The notes under the pieces were generated by a model that saw only the letters and a program-made list of their open reading frames with translations, ran no database searches and was not told the origin of the DNA. From positions 62,001 to 126,000 of the forward strand of contig LCGZ01000001.1 of the NCBI GenBank assembly GCA_001000065.1: 64,000 nucleotides of DNA, read 5' to 3'. Shown piece after piece: positions 9,173-16,149 of the stretch. The stretch comes from a candidate division TM6 bacterium GW2011_GWF2_43_87. GTDB taxonomy: Bacteria > Babelota > Babeliae > Babelales > Babelaceae. Numbering within the stretch: the stretch's first letter is position 1; every line of letters starts with the position of its first letter. Made by a program: the position numbers and the translations under genes.

Positions 9173-9628
9173 CTACACTCCAACTCGCTGGCGCAACAAT
9201 TCAGGGACCACTTTCTTAGAGTCTACCCCTTTGTTGGCCATTAAGTCTGCCTGCTTGTTCTCTTCCCGGCGCACATGCCTAATGGTGTACTCAAAAAACT
9301 CCAAAAGCTGCTTTGCACGCTCATATAAAACTATAAGTTCAGGTTTCTTTACTTTATAAATTCCCAGTATCTGACGAACCAAAAGCTCAGAATCTGAAAA
9401 GATAACAATTTTGCTACCTTTAGCAAGAAAATCTTGTGCGGCGGCAAGCCCCAACAACAGAGCTCTATACTCTGCTTGATTATTGGTCAAGGATCCCAGA
9501 TAAAATCCTTCGCAAAACAGCATGCTCTCACCGCATTTTAAGCAGATTCCCGCACCAGCCGGCCCCGGATTATTGCGAGCAGCGCCATCAATAAACAAGA
9601 TGCACGTCTGCGACTGCCCCACTGTCAT
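9173..9628 (-). CDS. rnhA: Ribonuclease H (RNase HI-like)
   Basis: RNase H removes the RNA strand of RNA-DNA hybrids. The 151-residue protein carries the four acidic residues of the fold: FIDGAARNNPGPAG with the first Asp, TNNQAEYRALLLGL with Glu, FSDSELL with Asp, and a final Asp in ENKQADLMAN. The 'DGAxRxNPGPAG' form is closer to the short bacterial/archaeal RNase HI-like group than to E. coli RnhA, and there is no separate hybrid-binding domain. Its ATG overlaps the stop of the upstream zinc-ribbon gene by four bases (ATGA), so the two are translationally coupled. This pairing of a C4 zinc-ribbon protein with RNase H recurs in other bacteria. Confidence 0.88.
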   Translation of the reverse strand: MTVGQSQTCILFIDGAARNNPGPAGAGICLKCGESMLFCEGFYLGSLTNNQAEYRALLLGLAAAQDFLAKGSKIVIFSDSELLVRQILGIYKVKKPELIVLYERAKQLLEFFEYTIRHVRREENKQADLMANKGVDSKKVVPELLRQRVGV

Positions 9629-10353
9629 AAAATTTCCTTTTCTTCTTGTACCGCCTTAGGATCAAAAAGCAGTCGGTGGCACTGCTGACATGGCTTTAAA
9701 ACGTGGTGTTCAACGGCCGCCTGATCAATGCGGGAAACTACGCTCCCACACCCTGAACAGACATTCAATACCAGAGAAACAGCAGGATTAGCTACTCGAC
9801 CACGCATCGATTCATACATTGCAAGCTCAGTCTCTAACCCCTGAACCTGCTTTGGATCACGCGCATGCTCACGCTCGTCAATCTGCGCACCCAAGCCTTG
9901 CACATCCTGTTTAACAAGCTCTAAGGCGTCTTCAATCTTTTTAAGGCGATCTGCATACCCAAGCTCCATACTCGCCACCTTAAGCTCTAGCTCTTCTAGG
10001 GTTTTCCAAAGCTCAAAAAGTCGCTCTTCATAGGCCGTGCGTCGCACAATAAGCGCTTCACACTCGTTCCGAAGAGCTCCATATTCTTTAGCATCAGATG
10101 TCTTTTCAAGCCGTAGCTCTTTTTTAGCAAAGTCCTGTGCAAGGGCAGCCAATTCTAGCTCCACCTCATCACGTTGTTTTCGTTCATTTTTAAGAAGAAC
10201 ACGCTCATTCTCAAGCTGCGAGCAAACTGCAGCCTGCTCAGCCAACAACTCTTTAAAAAGCTGTTCCGCTTTAATTTTTTTCTTTTTTAGATCTTCAGTA
10301 AATCGGTCGAATAAGACCAATAAGACAAAACGGCTGTAGGGAGTATTTTCCAT
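9625..10353 (-). CDS. Coiled-coil protein with C4-type zinc ribbon (COG1579 type)
   Basis: The 242-residue protein is a long helical hairpin: residues about 15-180 are rich in Lys, Glu, Leu and Ala with heptad character (for example FAKKELRLEKTSDAKEYGAL). A C-terminal zinc ribbon follows, made of CSGCGSVV and CQQCHRLLF about 30 residues apart. This matches the COG1579 family of predicted nucleic-acid-binding zinc-ribbon proteins, found widely and linked to cell-division or RNA functions without a settled role. It overlaps rnhA by ATGA and lies just downstream of the tRNA gene on the same strand. No signal peptide is visible, so it should be cytoplasmic. Confidence 0.8.
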   Translation of the reverse strand: MENTPYSRFVLLVLFDRFTEDLKKKKIKAEQLFKELLAEQAAVCSQLENERVLLKNERKQRDEVELELAALAQDFAKKELRLEKTSDAKEYGALRNECEALIVRRTAYEERLFELWKTLEELELKVASMELGYADRLKKIEDALELVKQDVQGLGAQIDEREHARDPKQVQGLETELAMYESMRGRVANPAVSLVLNVCSGCGSVVSRIDQAAVEHHVLKPCQQCHRLLFDPKAVQEEKEIL

Positions 10354-10408
10354 GCGTGAGCTACCTTATCGCTTACAGGGGGGATGAAGACATCTGAAGT
10401 AATTTTCA

Positions 10409-10485
10409 TGGTGGGCCCACCAGGACTTGAACCTGGGACCTCTCGGTTATGAGCCGATTGCTCTGACCAACTGAGCTATGGGCCC
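10409..10485 (-). tRNA. tRNA with CAU anticodon (probably elongator Ile2, alternatively Met)
   Basis: Read on the minus strand, it folds into a full cloverleaf: acceptor GGGCCCA/TGGGCCC, D arm GCTC/GAGC, anticodon loop CTCATAA (anticodon CAT), T arm CCAGG-TTCAAGT-CCTGG, discriminator A and an encoded CCA. The anticodon stem has one A-G mismatch at its base (27-43). G1-C72 pairing and the normal D stem exclude the initiator. The acceptor and T-arm sequences resemble bacterial tRNA-Ile2, whose C34 is modified to lysidine by TilS, more than elongator Met, but I cannot settle this by eye. Confidence 0.93.
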
Positions 10486-10486
10486 C

Positions 10487-10855
10487 TAAAGCGCGCTCTA
10501 CGCTGCGTGAAGTACTAAAAGTAGCCTATACGCACGTATTAGAAAATACTATACCCCAAAACATTTTCCATGTCCACCTCTTATGCGCATCTTTTCTTAA
10601 AAATTCCCCTGTTCGCAATCCGCCTCTCCTACAGTTTGATTAGCCAACCACGTGCGAAAAAATGCTGTTATAATCTCAGCCAAATCGCTTGAAAAATGTC
10701 GTCACCATTAAACAATCCCCCTTACTAAAAACACAGAAAAATCACAACGCAAGCTCAACGTTTCCCCACCAACAGCAACTCTTGCGAAAAAAATCAAATT
10801 CATATAATGCTTAGACAAGTTAGTAGTAAATTGTCCAAAAAGGGAGTTGATTTTC
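10487..10855. other. Intergenic region between the tRNA and the secreted-protein island
   Basis: No convincing gene on either strand. It must hold the tRNA promoter (minus) and the promoter of the next gene (plus). A TATAAT at 10669-10674 has no good -35. The rest is pyrimidine-rich without repeats. Confidence 0.5.
10782..10808 (+). promoter_or_regulatory. Probable promoter of the 841-residue secreted-protein gene
   Basis: TTGCGA (10782-10787) and a perfect TATAAT (10803-10808) are separated by 15 bases, about 50 bases before the start codon at 10856. The same TTGC(G/A)A -35 form recurs before the two cysteine-rich genes downstream. Confidence 0.55.
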
Positions 10856-13381
10856 ATGAGAAAAATTTTTAATGTTTTAATAGGCATAGCACTTTTAGTG
10901 CTCCTTGCGCATGGAATCAATGCCATACCAAAAATCACAGATAAGGCATGGCCGTTTAACTTTGATCAGAAAATCAAAACGCAAGCTGGGCTCTTTGGAT
11001 TGGGAGGTCACTTCAACAGTGGTCCATTCTTCGCCAACGTCCTCAGCAAAAAAATATACAAAGACTCAACCGGAACCACACGCTTTGAACCCCTTTACAT
11101 TTATCTCTATTATTGGTTCTGGAAAGGACGTACTGACAAACCTTTCGAAACAGATTCAACCTATAAGGATTGGCTAACCACACTAAAAGGAAGCTCATGC
11201 TCAATAAACGGTCTCAATGACCCAACGGGAAGCGCAGCTGCTGTTGCAGCCAAACCATACATCACAAATGACATTTTCACTCTTCTAAAGTCTGACACTA
11301 ACAAAAACATGTACCTTAACCTTATCGGGCTCAAAATACTTCGAGACGAAAAAACTCCCGACTCCTCGCTCCCGGCAAGTATGAGCTCAAGTAGTGTAAT
11401 TTATCCCACCACCAAAGAAGCTCTTCTTGCCTACTTTAAGTGGGATGAAATAGATGCGACCAAACTTACAATAAAGGACATCCTAAAGGGCACACTTTTT
11501 GAGACACTAAAAATAAGCCCGGACGATATCCTCGCAGCAACGTATCCAAAAGTCCTGTCTGACATAACGAAGCTTCTAACTGAACACAAAGAGAATATAT
11601 CCCACTGTATGGTTGGCGAAGAGATATCCATAATAGAAAAGACCATTGAAGCACTCAATACACTGCTAAAAAACGAAAAGAACACCCTCATCAAAGAGAA
11701 AATTAACACAGAAATCAAAATATTAAACGAAGACAAAAAAAATCGAGAGAAAAAAGAAGGAACCCCAGATTCAGAAGCTAAGAAAAAAAATACTAATCTA
11801 GCATTGGAAGCATCCAAAGAGAATGATAAGATATCCGACACTTTGAACAATCTAAAAAAAGTACTTCCAACAACCATCAAAGAGCTTGGCAACGCGCTGC
11901 AAACTATAAAAAAAGAATTTGAAGACTCCGTAACAAAACTCAACGAATTAAAAAACAAAATAACCGATAAAAACTATAAAGAGGATATTGACACCTTTAT
12001 TAAAGATCTTGGAACGCTAAAGACTGAGGCTACAGAGGCTATCGAAGCTGCACGAACCGAAAAAGTCGGAGCAGAGATAAATACGTTATTTGTCTCACTC
12101 CAAGAAAATATCAACAAGCTCACAACTCACGGAGCTTTCACACACGATGTATCTTCGATGCGCAACGAATTTTTCAAAAAAATCGACGAACTTGCCGACT
12201 TAGGCGGCTACCAGGATAAGGTTTCATTTAAAAGCACTATAAGCCACCCAGTAAATCTGTTATTTGCAGGACATGAAATCTCCTTATTACAACCCGAACT
12301 AACCACTAGTCTCGCCTCACTTGGTGCAAGCGACGATCTCACAACACTTACAAACCAAAAAAACTCAATTGCTAATCTAATAAATGAGATTAAAGCTAAA
12401 TTCAAACTTGCCAGCTACACTACAGACGTGAACGATGTTGATTTTAAAAAGATCAAAGAAGACTTTGAGACAGCTGCAGATGAACTCGGCTCCAAGAAGG
12501 GCAAAGAGATTCAAGATAAAATCGATCTCGCCATAAAAGAGAAAGAACATAATGAACAACTCGTAAAAGCCAAAGAATTTGCGACAACCAAAAAATTCAA
12601 AGAAACCGTTCTTGATAAACTAACCGGAACAACACTTAAAGAACTTGAAACGGACCTTGATACCATCACTAAAAAATTACTCACATTAAAAGAAGAGTTC
12701 ACTCAAGAGTTTAATAAGCCCAACTACAAAAATGTAACAGAGCCCGAAAAAAACAATTTCATAAAAACTGAGCTTACAGACACCGCAGCAAAAAAGATCA
12801 AAGAGATTCAAGATAAAATCGATCTCCTCAAGGCACCCATTGGTGATCATGATGAGCAATTCCTGAAAGCCAATAAATTTGCGGTAGACAAAAATTTCGA
12901 AGCAAATGTTCTTGATAAATTAACCGGAACAACACTTAAAGAACTTGAAAAAGATCGCGACACCATCAATAAAGCCCTGCTCGAGTGGACAAATGATTTC
13001 ACAAAAGAGTTTGAAAAATACAAAGATGTAACTCCGGATGAAAAAAATAACATCATAAAAACAAAGCTCACAAATAAAGCGAACCATGAAAAGAAAAATA
13101 TCGAAAACAACATAGTAAATACCTATGTAACAAACAAAGCACTGCAACAGAAATTAACCTCCTACATAATAGGCGGCGGTTCAACAGGAGCCATAGAATT
13201 AATTAAAAAACTCGACGCAAAAACTCACAAAGAAGTCCTTGAAATTATCTCGCGGTTAGAAACCTATGGTTCAGAAATTCCTGATGTTGCTCGAGAAAAA
13301 CTGGGACTAGTCGATAAAGACAGCAAAAAAATATTTGAAACCCTAGCTCATGCACTACAATCCATTGCAGCAACAAAATAA
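10856..13381 (+). CDS. Large secreted helical protein with tandem repeat; paralogue of the next gene
   Basis: The 841-residue product begins with a Sec signal peptide (MRKIFNVLIGIALLVLLAHG). Residues about 25-220 form a domain shared with the 249-residue product of the next gene: both contain WPF near the start, GS-AAA-A-(K/R)PY, a YLNL(I/V)GLK(I/V)L segment, LPASM, and LKGTLF. The rest (about 220-800) is Lys/Glu/Thr-rich and probably coiled coil. It includes a duplicated unit of about 100 residues (LDKLTGTTLKELE appears twice). The C-terminus, LAHALQSIAATK, matches a segment ending several other secreted proteins here. ATG 10856 is chosen because GGGAG lies 9 bases upstream; a TTG at 10847 lies on that sequence and is rejected. 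Family and function are unknown; a surface or host-interaction role is inferred only from export. Confidence 0.75.
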   Translation: MRKIFNVLIGIALLVLLAHGINAIPKITDKAWPFNFDQKIKTQAGLFGLGGHFNSGPFFANVLSKKIYKDSTGTTRFEPLYIYLYYWFWKGRTDKPFETDSTYKDWLTTLKGSSCSINGLNDPTGSAAAVAAKPYITNDIFTLLKSDTNKNMYLNLIGLKILRDEKTPDSSLPASMSSSSVIYPTTKEALLAYFKWDEIDATKLTIKDILKGTLFETLKISPDDILAATYPKVLSDITKLLTEHKENISHCMVGEEISIIEKTIEALNTLLKNEKNTLIKEKINTEIKILNEDKKNREKKEGTPDSEAKKKNTNLALEASKENDKISDTLNNLKKVLPTTIKELGNALQTIKKEFEDSVTKLNELKNKITDKNYKEDIDTFIKDLGTLKTEATEAIEAARTEKVGAEINTLFVSLQENINKLTTHGAFTHDVSSMRNEFFKKIDELADLGGYQDKVSFKSTISHPVNLLFAGHEISLLQPELTTSLASLGASDDLTTLTNQKNSIANLINEIKAKFKLASYTTDVNDVDFKKIKEDFETAADELGSKKGKEIQDKIDLAIKEKEHNEQLVKAKEFATTKKFKETVLDKLTGTTLKELETDLDTITKKLLTLKEEFTQEFNKPNYKNVTEPEKNNFIKTELTDTAAKKIKEIQDKIDLLKAPIGDHDEQFLKANKFAVDKNFEANVLDKLTGTTLKELEKDRDTINKALLEWTNDFTKEFEKYKDVTPDEKNNIIKTKLTNKANHEKKNIENNIVNTYVTNKALQQKLTSYIIGGGSTGAIELIKKLDAKTHKEVLEIISRLETYGSEIPDVAREKLGLVDKDSKKIFETLAHALQSIAATK
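12500..13095 (+). repeat. Two ~300-bp tandem repeats within the 841-residue protein gene
   Basis: Two adjacent blocks are about 297-300 bases apart in register. AAGAGATTCAAGATAAAATC appears near 12504 and 12801, and TTGATAAA-TAACCGGAACAAC near 12612 and 12912. Other parts have diverged, giving two similar 99-100-residue protein units (…KEIQDKIDL…LDKLTGTTLKELE…). Confidence 0.85.
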
Positions 13382-13402
13382 GTTTTAAAAAACGATTGCG
13401 TT

Positions 13403-13435
13403 ACCAGCCCCTCTCGTGTAAGACTAGGGGCTGGT
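13403..13435 (+). terminator. Hairpin between the two paralogous secreted-protein genes
   Basis: ACCAGCCCCT (13403-13412) pairs perfectly with AGGGGCTGGT (13426-13435) across a 13-base loop, 21 bases after the first gene's stop. There is no T run, so it may be a Rho-assisted terminator or an RNA-processing/attenuation structure rather than an intrinsic terminator. Confidence 0.55.
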
Positions 13436-13474
13436 GACAGCACATAGGATATTAAAAAGGGAGATATCCAAAAA

Positions 13475-14224
13475 ATGAAACGAATTAACTATATCGCAGG
13501 CACTGTCTTAGCCGCACTTCTAGCACACTCTACACAGGCGGTTTTAGAACTCAAGAATGATATCTGGCCCTTTAAACTTAATCAGACAACGCAGGAATTC
13601 AAAGACAACATTGTTGGAACAATGACATACTCAAGCTGGCCGAACGCACCCTATATTCAATTTCAACCTACCTTTGCCTTTCTCTACTTCTGGTATAACA
13701 AAAGCATCTTGAAGTCGGATGTCGAGGGCCTCAAAAAATTTTTCTCTGACAACTCACTATCTTTAGACGCCGCTCAAGACATAGAGGATGCAGAGACCAA
13801 CATTAGTGGAAGCAAAGCAGCTGCGGCAACTCGACCATATCTCATCAACAAGATACTTAAAGTACTTAAACCATCCGACACAAACATGCAAATCTACCTC
13901 AATCTAGTCGGGCTTAAGGTTTTGTATGACGATACAACCGTAATTAACAACGTAAAGAAATGGCTACCCGCGAGTATGCAGAATCAAACCTATCTTAATT
14001 CAAAAGAATCGCTACTTAGCTGTTTTGATTGGAGTGACACCGCATACGAAGCAACAAAATTGAACGATGATGTTCTAAAAGGAACACTCTTTGCAACCGT
14101 AGGCCTTGATACCGCAACTAAATTCAAGGATGCCATAAAGGATTTTAAGGATAACGAAAAGAAAACCGCCACCGCCATGGACAACCTTACACACTCACTA
14201 AAAACAATAGCCTCACAATCGTAA
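13475..14224 (+). CDS. Secreted protein, short paralogue of the preceding gene product
   Basis: The product has 249 residues with a signal peptide (MKRINYIAGTVLAALLAHST). Almost all of its mature part aligns with residues about 25-220 of the preceding protein: IWPFKLNQ, GSKAAAATRPYLINKIL, IYLNLVGLKVLYDD, WLPASMQNQ, and DVLKGTLFATVGL. The coiled-coil and repeat part of the larger paralogue is missing. The protein goes straight to the C-terminal segment LTHSLKTIASQS, so the conserved unit is 'domain plus tail' with a variable middle. GGGAG lies 11 bases before the ATG. No known family is recognised. Tandem location and shared domain indicate gene duplication followed by growth or loss of the middle region. 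Confidence 0.75.
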   Translation: MKRINYIAGTVLAALLAHSTQAVLELKNDIWPFKLNQTTQEFKDNIVGTMTYSSWPNAPYIQFQPTFAFLYFWYNKSILKSDVEGLKKFFSDNSLSLDAAQDIEDAETNISGSKAAAATRPYLINKILKVLKPSDTNMQIYLNLVGLKVLYDDTTVINNVKKWLPASMQNQTYLNSKESLLSCFDWSDTAYEATKLNDDVLKGTLFATVGLDTATKFKDAIKDFKDNEKKTATAMDNLTHSLKTIASQS

Positions 14225-14296
14225 TGTTAAAATGACGCAGGAAGAAGGTCTTTTTAAAAGGATGTCACAGATGCAAAAAAATTCTGCAAAAACATG

Positions 14297-14326
14297 TTGC
14301 GATTTGAATGCACCCTGTGAAATACT
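14297..14326 (+). promoter_or_regulatory. Promoter of the first cysteine-rich gene
   Basis: TTGCGA (14297-14302), 18 bases, AATACT (14321-14326). The same elements with the same spacing occur upstream of the second cysteine-rich gene, and the flanks are alike too (TTTGAA after the -35; CTAAAGAATG/CTAAGGATG after the -10), so conservation by duplication supports function. Confidence 0.6.
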
Positions 14327-14346
14327 AAAGAATGAAAAAAGAAAAG

Positions 14347-14372
14347 AGGTACGATACAAAAAAACCGTACCT
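14347..14372 (+). promoter_or_regulatory. 5'-UTR hairpin of the first cysteine-rich gene
   Basis: AGGTACG (14347-14353) pairs with CGTACCT (14366-14372) across an A-rich loop, 34 bases before the start codon. A matching hairpin with the same 3' arm is present before the second cysteine-rich gene, which points to a conserved leader structure. Confidence 0.6.
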
Positions 14373-14405
14373 AGTGTATTACCAACCTACCTGTAGGAGA
14401 AGATT

Positions 14406-14669
14406 ATGAAGAGCATGTTACTAGCACTTCTCAGCATTGCATTTCTATCATGCGGCATAATGGATGCCAACTGCGGCTGCTGCGAAAAGAAAGAATGCCC
14501 TAAGAAAGAATGCTGCGAAAAGCCATGTTGCAAAAAGAAATGCTGCTGCAAAAAAGAATGCTGCCCTAAGAAAAAATGCTGCGAAAAGAAATGCTGCTGC
14601 AAAAAAACCTGCTGCAAATCAAAATGCTGCGATGAAAAAGCTCCTGTAACCGCTCCAGCAGTACTATAG
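14406..14669 (+). CDS. Tiny cysteine- and lysine-rich secreted protein
   Basis: An 87-residue product with a signal peptide (MKSMLLALLSIAFLSCG). The mature part is almost entirely Cys, Lys and Glu in the pattern CC-x-KK (23 cysteines in all), ending in a short APVTAPAVL tail. Repeated 'tgctgcaaaaagaaa'-type DNA shows growth by small duplications. Possible roles are metal binding (metallothionein-like) or disulfide cross-linking in the periplasm or envelope; neither can be decided from sequence. AGGAGA precedes the ATG. The gene has its own promoter, leader hairpin and terminator, and is duplicated as the next gene. Other frames of this low-complexity stretch are open only because of composition. 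Confidence 0.8.
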   Translation: MKSMLLALLSIAFLSCGIMDANCGCCEKKECPKKECCEKPCCKKKCCCKKECCPKKKCCEKKCCCKKTCCKSKCCDEKAPVTAPAVL

Positions 14670-14690
14670 TTCTAAAATTTTAGACTAATA

Positions 14691-14738
14691 AGAGGGTATA
14701 CGTTGGTCACCATGCCAACGTATACCCTCTTATCTTTT
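14691..14738 (+). terminator. Intrinsic terminator after the first cysteine-rich gene
   Basis: AGAGGGTATACGTTGG (14691-14706) pairs perfectly over 16 bases with 14715-14730 across an 8-base loop, followed by TATCTTTTA. Confidence 0.85.
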
Positions 14739-14793
14739 ATAAAGCATTTTTAGGCGGAAAACCTAGGGGCAACAAAATATAAACAATAAAATA

Positions 14794-14823
14794 TTGCAAT
14801 TTGAAACCAATCTATGAAATACT
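14794..14823 (+). promoter_or_regulatory. Promoter of the second cysteine-rich gene
   Basis: TTGCAA (14794-14799), 18 bases, AATACT (14818-14823). It is a duplicate of the promoter at 14297-14326. Confidence 0.6.
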
Positions 14824-14841
14824 AAGGATGAAAAAGAAAAG

Positions 14842-14865
14842 AGGTGCGACAAAAAGAGCGTACCT
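14842..14865 (+). promoter_or_regulatory. 5'-UTR hairpin of the second cysteine-rich gene
   Basis: AGGTGCG (14842-14848) pairs with CGTACCT (14859-14865) using one G-U pair where the first gene's leader has A-U. The stem is thus kept despite a base change, while the loop has changed in length and sequence. Confidence 0.6.
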
Positions 14866-14899
14866 CAAATTTTACTAACCTACCCTAAAGGAGTGGATT

Positions 14900-15196
14900 A
14901 TGAAGAGCACATTATTAGCACTGTTTGCGATTGCATTCGTATCAAGCGGCATGATATTGGCAAGTGAGCCAGAGAAGCGCGACAACTGTTGCAAGAAATG
15001 CGAACCTAGAAAATGTTGTGAACCTAAGCCCTGCTGCGAAAAGAAATGTTGCGCAACACAGTGCTGCGGCTGCTCTTACCGCTGCGATCACAACGACAAA
15101 AACTGCTGCCCAGATAGAAAGAACTGTGGTTGCTGCTGCAAGAAATCCTGCTGCAATGGCGAAAAAGCTGAAACAAAAGCACCTGCAGCCGTCTAA
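14900..15196 (+). CDS. Second tiny cysteine-rich secreted protein (paralogue)
   Basis: A 98-residue product whose signal peptide (MKSTLLALFAIAFVSSG) is nearly the same as that of the preceding gene. The mature part has 21 cysteines, mostly in CC pairs (CCEPKPCCEKKCC, CGCCCKKSCC), but is less repetitive, with a CGCSYRCDHNDKNCC stretch that includes His and Asp. The tail (KAPAAV) resembles the first paralogue's tail. AAAGGAG precedes the ATG. Because this signal peptide lacks the cysteine found in the first copy, both are probably cleaved by signal peptidase I and are not lipoproteins. A structural disulfide role or metal binding is possible; no known family is recognised. Confidence 0.8.
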   Translation: MKSTLLALFAIAFVSSGMILASEPEKRDNCCKKCEPRKCCEPKPCCEKKCCATQCCGCSYRCDHNDKNCCPDRKNCGCCCKKSCCNGEKAETKAPAAV

Positions 15197-15227
15197 ATTT
15201 GCTTAATCAAGCTTCAAAGCTTTTAAC

Positions 15228-15278
15228 GGCAGGAGCGATCTGTGACGATGATAGCCACAGATCGCTCCTGCCTCTTTT
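15228..15278 (+). terminator. Intrinsic terminator after the second cysteine-rich gene
   Basis: GGCAGGAGCGATCTGTG (15228-15244) pairs perfectly over 17 bases with 15256-15272, followed by TCTTTTTA. On the other strand it also faces the 3' end of the convergent gene ending at 15306. Confidence 0.85.
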
Positions 15279-15305
15279 TAGGCGCTTCTGCAAAAACCCC
15301 TATTG

Positions 15306-16013
15306 TTAGGCTGTTTTTGCAATTGATCCTAATGAAGTTGAAAGACTATTAAATACCTTTGCGGTTTCTTTGGCTTCTGCAACCTGAGCTTTTTTAGCAT
15401 TATCGATCTTTACTACACAATAAACGGTTGCTGTCGTGCCTATCGGAACCACAGCTTTGGAATCTACAAAAAGACGTCCAAAAAAACTATCTTTAATCTT
15501 ATCCGCAAACTCATCTAAGAGAAATTGTGCAGTTGGAATAACACCCGTCTGCGTCAAATCCAGTTTTGCACACAATTCTTCAACTGTTTTAACCCTATCT
15601 TTATCGGCAAATAAGTATTTTCCAAGCTCATTTAAAAAAATGTTTCTATTTTCCTTTGTCTTCAGCCACTTCAAAACATCAACATTTGCCAATTTCGCAA
15701 GAGTATCTTTATAATCAGGTGGGGTTGTAGGATAAGGATTTAAAAAGTCCGAGGAACTAACAGCCGGATACGTTGTACCAAACTCTTTTATTTCTCCCGA
15801 CATGGTATCCTTAGACGTATCAAATTGAACATAAAGGTGCATATATGAATTCGCTCTTTCCTTAGACCAATATCCAGGCAGGATACCTACCTTATCTGTC
15901 ACCTCTTGTACAAAATCTTTGAGAGGCTGAATAAAATTCACATCGCTCCACGTAGCACCCCGAGCTCCACACGCAATCAATGCAACCCACACAAGACCCA
16001 CTATTTTTTTCAT
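15306..16013 (-). CDS. Secreted protein of unknown function with the shared C-terminal segment
   Basis: The 235-residue product starts with a clear signal peptide (MKKIVGLVWVALIACGARG). ATG 16013 is chosen because AGAGGAG lies just upstream; an in-frame start at 16043 would put 10 residues before the signal. The mature part contains NIFLNELGKYLFADKD and LLDEFADKIKDSFFGRLF, which loosely recall the YLNL-GLK-L and LKGTLF segments of the two plus-strand paralogues, so it may be a distant relative. It ends in LSTSLGSIAKTA, the same kind of C-terminal segment. It converges on the cysteine-rich genes and is divergent from nothing nearby. Function unknown. Confidence 0.7.
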   Translation of the reverse strand: MKKIVGLVWVALIACGARGATWSDVNFIQPLKDFVQEVTDKVGILPGYWSKERANSYMHLYVQFDTSKDTMSGEIKEFGTTYPAVSSSDFLNPYPTTPPDYKDTLAKLANVDVLKWLKTKENRNIFLNELGKYLFADKDRVKTVEELCAKLDLTQTGVIPTAQFLLDEFADKIKDSFFGRLFVDSKAVVPIGTTATVYCVVKIDNAKKAQVAEAKETAKVFNSLSTSLGSIAKTA

Positions 16014-16149
16014 ACTCACTACTCCTCTTATAACAAAAACCATCCCTACAATAACAGACCCCGCACATCGCCAAAAAAGAGCGCCTCGCGAGGTCTGTCA
16101 TTACACGTCTCACCCTACCAAATTTGAGGGGCAAAACACAACAGCACGC

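Noticed and set aside
11431-11958. Ser/Phe-rich minus-strand frame of 175 codons within the 841-residue protein gene
   Set aside because: Its Ser/Phe-rich composition is what antisense of Lys/Glu/Thr-rich coiled-coil coding gives; no start signals.
14387-14617. Gln/His/Phe-rich minus-strand open frame opposite the first cysteine-rich gene
   Set aside because: It is the antisense of the low-complexity Cys-Lys codons; the plus strand has the signal peptide, ribosome-binding sequence and paired terminator.
14464-14649. Ala/Lys/Asn-rich open frame within the first cysteine-rich gene, resembling a histone H1-like tail
   Set aside because: It is a frame-shifted reading of the tgc/aaa-rich repeats of the cysteine-rich gene, starts inside it and has no own ribosome-binding sequence.
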